NCBI GenBank assembly: GCA_052387115.1
Contig: JBQTJM010000142.1
Span: 1 to 23,470 of the forward strand
Source: JACCXJ01 sp052387115
GTDB taxonomy: Bacteria; Pseudomonadota; Gammaproteobacteria; JACCXJ01
Reading direction: 5' to 3'
DNA: 23,470 nucleotides
Both the position numbers and the translations under genes were made by a program. The stretch's first letter is position 1, and each line of letters opens with the position of its first letter. The notes under the pieces are model-generated. The model saw only the letters and a list, made by a program, of their open reading frames with translations, searched no databases and had not been told where the DNA came from. Shown in pieces: positions 21,312 through 23,470 of the stretch.

Positions 21312-23072
21312 CTAGCGCACCGAGACCCCGCCGGGCACGGTCTTCTCTACGATAGGCCTCCCGCCGGCATCGGTGACGAGGTCCAGATCCCGGACCGGGG
21401 CACGCGTGGCGAAACGCCGCATCTCGGCCTCGGTAAGCTTGTCGTGCGCCACGATCTCGCGCGCAAAGGTCCGGTATTCGATGAACTGCCGTTCGCGCGG
21501 CACGCCCTCCGCCAGCGACAGCACCGATCGCCCGACCGGCGGGGGATCGCAGATCTTCGCGGCCTCGCACACGGTCGCACGCACATCGATGAGCGAGGCC
21601 GGCGCCTGTGAGATCTTGAGTGGACCCCTGCTCTCAGGCGGCTTGACCAGGAGCAACGGCACGAACTGACCGGTCCGGCCCGAGTGCAGCTTGACCGCCC
21701 CGTCCAGCGCATAGGGTGTTGCGGGCGCGCCGAGGGTCGCGCCGTGGTCCGAGAGCAGTATTACCAGGGTCTGATCGTAGAGCGACGACCGTTTCAAGAA
21801 CGCCAGCAGGTCCAGGAACCCGTCGATACCGCAGCGCGCCTGGACCTTATAGTGTTCTCGGGTCTGGGGTAGCGCCGCATCGAGACCGCAGAGCTTGTCG
21901 ATGTTGATAGGCTTGTGCGTGTTCATGAGATGCAGGAACTTCAAGGTCGGCGGACCCTGCTCAACCCGCGCCCGGACCACAAAGCTCGCGAGCCCGCGCA
22001 GGGAATCGATGGTGTAGTGGCTAGGCGTCAAACGTCTCAGCAGACCGACGCCGCTTTGAAACATCCCGGGATGCAGCGAGGTGGGGGAGATGCGCATCAG
22101 GCCATAATCCACGAGACCAAGGTACGAAGCCACGACCGATTGGACCAGACCCCGCAACAGCACCGAGCGATTGACACAGATCGCGGCGGGACAATCGAAA
22201 AACCGGCTCCCGTACAGCGTAGTCGAATATTCGGCACGTTGGGCGTCGACGAACAGGCTGTCCTGGTAAGCGTCTACGTAGAGTTTCTTGATGCTGCCCC
22301 CTCGGTATATATGTCCCGAAAAGATCGCCGGGAGCGCCAAGAGGGTCTGTGGCGAAACGCTGGTGATGTTGGGGTAATAGGAAAACCCTTCGAAGGCTTG
22401 GAATAGCCCCGAATCCTCGTCGAGCAACTCGGCGAAGACATCGCCCTGAAACTGGTCCATCAACACCATCAGGATGTCGCCCCGCCCGGAGAAGGTCAGG
22501 AGGCGCCCGATATCCTGCGTAAGCGCCGCGCTGGTGTGGGAACCGGCCGGTTTGGTGTCGGAGACTGCGACATAGGCGACGAAGCAGAGCGCGGTGACGA
22601 ACAGACCCTGGGCCAGGCCCCGCGCCCAGTCGGGCCGCCTCAAGAGCACGACCACGGTCGATAAGGCCAGCCCGCCGAGCAGCAAATGCGATTGTATCGA
22701 GGCGCGGCTCAGCGACGGAGCGAAGTGCTCGCGGCCATCCAGGGCGGGGGTCCACGAGGGCAAAAACACGGCCGCCACGACCACATAGATGACCGTGAAT
22801 CGGCACGCGCCGACGATGAGGCCGCGCGGCATGCGCGGGACTAACGCCAGGGCCGCTAGGACCAGGCCAAGGACCAGGGTCGCCGGGAGCGCGACGGCAT
22901 CATGCTCGAGCGACCTGTACTCGACGAAGGACGAATTGAAGAAATAGACGATCGTCGGCAGGAACACGAGCAGGACGAACGAGGCCGCGAGCGTCGCGGC
23001 CAACACCGCGCGCCACCCGACGGGCGGTTCAGGCCTCGCGAAGGAACTCGCGGCGCTCCCCGATGGCGGCAT
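21312..23072 (-). CDS. Membrane-anchored sulfatase / phosphoglycerol-transferase-like protein
   Basis: A 586-residue protein. Five hydrophobic segments lie in the first 175 residues (for example VLAATLAASFVLLVFLPTIV and FTVIYVVVAAVFL). A periplasmic alkaline-phosphatase-superfamily domain follows. Visible landmarks are DILMVLMDQFQGDVF (metal-binding Asp near 206), NITSVSPQTLLALPAIFSGH where the nucleophilic Thr/Ser is expected, HLMNTHKPI, and LVILLSDHGATLGAP (metal-binding Asp-His near 442). This layout matches sulfatase-family membrane enzymes such as LTA-synthase or phosphoethanolamine-transferase relatives. The nucleophile motif is not the Cys-x-Pro-x-Arg of true sulfatases, so phospho-group transfer or hydrolysis is more likely. 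Upstream is a small membrane protein and downstream a methyltransferase, both on this strand. Substrate is not determinable. Confidence 0.85.
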   Translation of the reverse strand: MPPSGSAASSFARPEPPVGWRAVLAATLAASFVLLVFLPTIVYFFNSSFVEYRSLEHDAVALPATLVLGLVLAALALVPRMPRGLIVGACRFTVIYVVVAAVFLPSWTPALDGREHFAPSLSRASIQSHLLLGGLALSTVVVLLRRPDWARGLAQGLFVTALCFVAYVAVSDTKPAGSHTSAALTQDIGRLLTFSGRGDILMVLMDQFQGDVFAELLDEDSGLFQAFEGFSYYPNITSVSPQTLLALPAIFSGHIYRGGSIKKLYVDAYQDSLFVDAQRAEYSTTLYGSRFFDCPAAICVNRSVLLRGLVQSVVASYLGLVDYGLMRISPTSLHPGMFQSGVGLLRRLTPSHYTIDSLRGLASFVVRARVEQGPPTLKFLHLMNTHKPINIDKLCGLDAALPQTREHYKVQARCGIDGFLDLLAFLKRSSLYDQTLVILLSDHGATLGAPATPYALDGAVKLHSGRTGQFVPLLLVKPPESRGPLKISQAPASLIDVRATVCEAAKICDPPPVGRSVLSLAEGVPRERQFIEYRTFAREIVAHDKLTEAEMRRFATRAPVRDLDLVTDAGGRPIVEKTVPGGVSVR

Positions 23073-23142
23073 CCCCCCTCCTCGCCTTGTACTAGCTAGC
23101 CGGCTAAGCCGGAACAGCGACGCGTATCACACCGCATGCAGC

Positions 23143-23231
23143 GAGGCAGGACGGCCAGCTGGTGGCGGGGCCAGTCCTGCCTCTAATCCCTGAGGAGGCG
23201 GGCTAAGCGAAAAAACCCGCCCGAGCCCGCC
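23143..23231. repeat. Two inverted repeats between the small membrane protein and the sulfatase-type gene
   Basis: GAGGCAGGAC (23143-23152) pairs with GTCCTGCCTC (23174-23183), extended inside by GGCC/GGCC after a bulged A. A second stem pairs GGCGGGCT (23197-23204) with AGCCCGCC (23224-23231). The loop of the second contains six A, which is a T-run on the minus strand, but inside the loop rather than after the stem. They could partly terminate or stabilise the minus-strand transcript after the small gene. A classic terminator is not supported. Confidence 0.6.
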
Positions 23232-23240
23232 AGAGAGGCC

Positions 23241-23453
23241 TCAGTCGCGCGGCTCGGCGCCCAGATCTGCGGCCTTGCGCCGGGTAAAGAGCTGCTTCAC
23301 CTTGCCCCAGTAGATGCGCAACACCACGAAGCCCCCCGCGATGGCCGCGATGATGCCCTGCAAGATCATGCTCCCGGCACCCGGGTCCAGATAGGCATGG
23401 GCGTCGCCCATGATGAAGAGCATGAGACCCACTATCAGTGTCGATGAACGCAT
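23241..23453 (-). CDS. Small single-span membrane protein associated with sulfatase-type genes
   Basis: A 70-residue protein: an N-terminal signal-like segment (STLIVGLMLFIMGDAHA), the conserved-looking AYLDPGAGSMILQGIIAAIA, a hydrophobic helix through GGFVVLRIYWGKVKQLF, and a basic tail TRRKAADLGAEPRD. Proteins with Y-L-D-P-G-[ATS]-G-S followed by one helix and a Lys-rich end are, to my knowledge, often found next to envelope polysaccharide and alkaline-phosphatase-superfamily genes, but no function is assigned. The strong AGGAGGG at 23457-23463 supports the ATG at 23453. It is upstream of the sulfatase-type gene on the same strand, with a hairpin-bearing gap of about 170 bp. It may be an accessory membrane subunit of that enzyme. 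Confidence 0.75.
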   Translation of the reverse strand: MRSSTLIVGLMLFIMGDAHAYLDPGAGSMILQGIIAAIAGGFVVLRIYWGKVKQLFTRRKAADLGAEPRD

Positions 23454-23470
23454 AAGCCCTCCTGTTCCTG

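Noticed and set aside
23197..23231. Rho-independent terminator after the small membrane protein gene
   Set aside because: The T-run on the minus strand lies within the loop of the hairpin and not after the stem, so the standard terminator layout is not met.
1..23470. tRNA or rRNA genes
   Set aside because: No cloverleaf with a TTCGANNCC-type arm or rRNA segment was recognised by eye in the gaps. A covariance-model search would be needed to exclude small RNAs.

Overview
The window reads as chromosomal DNA of a GC-rich gammaproteobacterium. Two gene neighbourhoods typical of that class support this: accA-tilS and nudJ-mnmA. Housekeeping genes encode recognisable families in nearly uninterrupted frames. 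They are separated by short accessory patches holding toxin-antitoxin pairs, gene relics and palindromic repeats. No rRNA, tRNA, cas gene or intact insertion sequence was recognised.

Layout. 1-2705: the end of an Hsp20 chaperone gene, coupled by a one-base stop/start overlap to lon. lon is broken by a 73-bp insertion made of a duplicated 38-bp stretch plus 35 bp of unrelated DNA. 2706-3840: accessory patch with a MazF/PemK-type toxin-antitoxin pair and a short coding relic. 3841-5511 (minus): Fe/Mn superoxide dismutase, a doubtful small ORF and a PPK2-family polyphosphate kinase, all in one direction. 5793-7596: a diacylglycerol-kinase-like lipid kinase divergent from surE. 7945-9353: a DUF72 protein and an alpha/beta hydrolase with overlapping stop and start. 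9354-10754: second accessory patch, with a ParE-type toxin pair, two inverted copies of a double-palindrome repeat, and a chimeric relic joining a DUF433 antitoxin start to a polynucleotide-kinase (Pnkp) start. 10755-12322 (minus): dsbB and a YheT-type hydrolase, separated by a minisatellite-like hairpin. 12605-14939: accA and tilS. 14977-17118 (minus): a membrane-anchored vWA-FHA protein and an L,D-transpeptidase-like protein. 17376-19628: cytochrome b561, nudJ and mnmA. 19639-19745: a 36-35-36 bp repeat-insert-repeat. 19856-23453 (minus): small membrane protein, membrane sulfatase/phosphotransferase-type enzyme and a two-domain methyltransferase, probably acting on the cell envelope.

The most interesting signal is structural. 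Two separate sites, one inside lon and one downstream of mnmA, have the same architecture: a 36-38 bp perfect direct repeat flanking exactly 35 bp of unrelated sequence. Those sizes match a single CRISPR repeat-spacer-repeat unit. In lon the duplicated part is ordinary protein-coding sequence, as would result if a spacer-integration enzyme (Cas1-Cas2) had acted off-target. Assembly error or replication slippage are the main competing explanations. Other points of interest are the structure-preserving base change between the two double-palindrome copies, the DUF433-Pnkp chimera, and a kinase-like signature in the N-terminal half of the methyltransferase.
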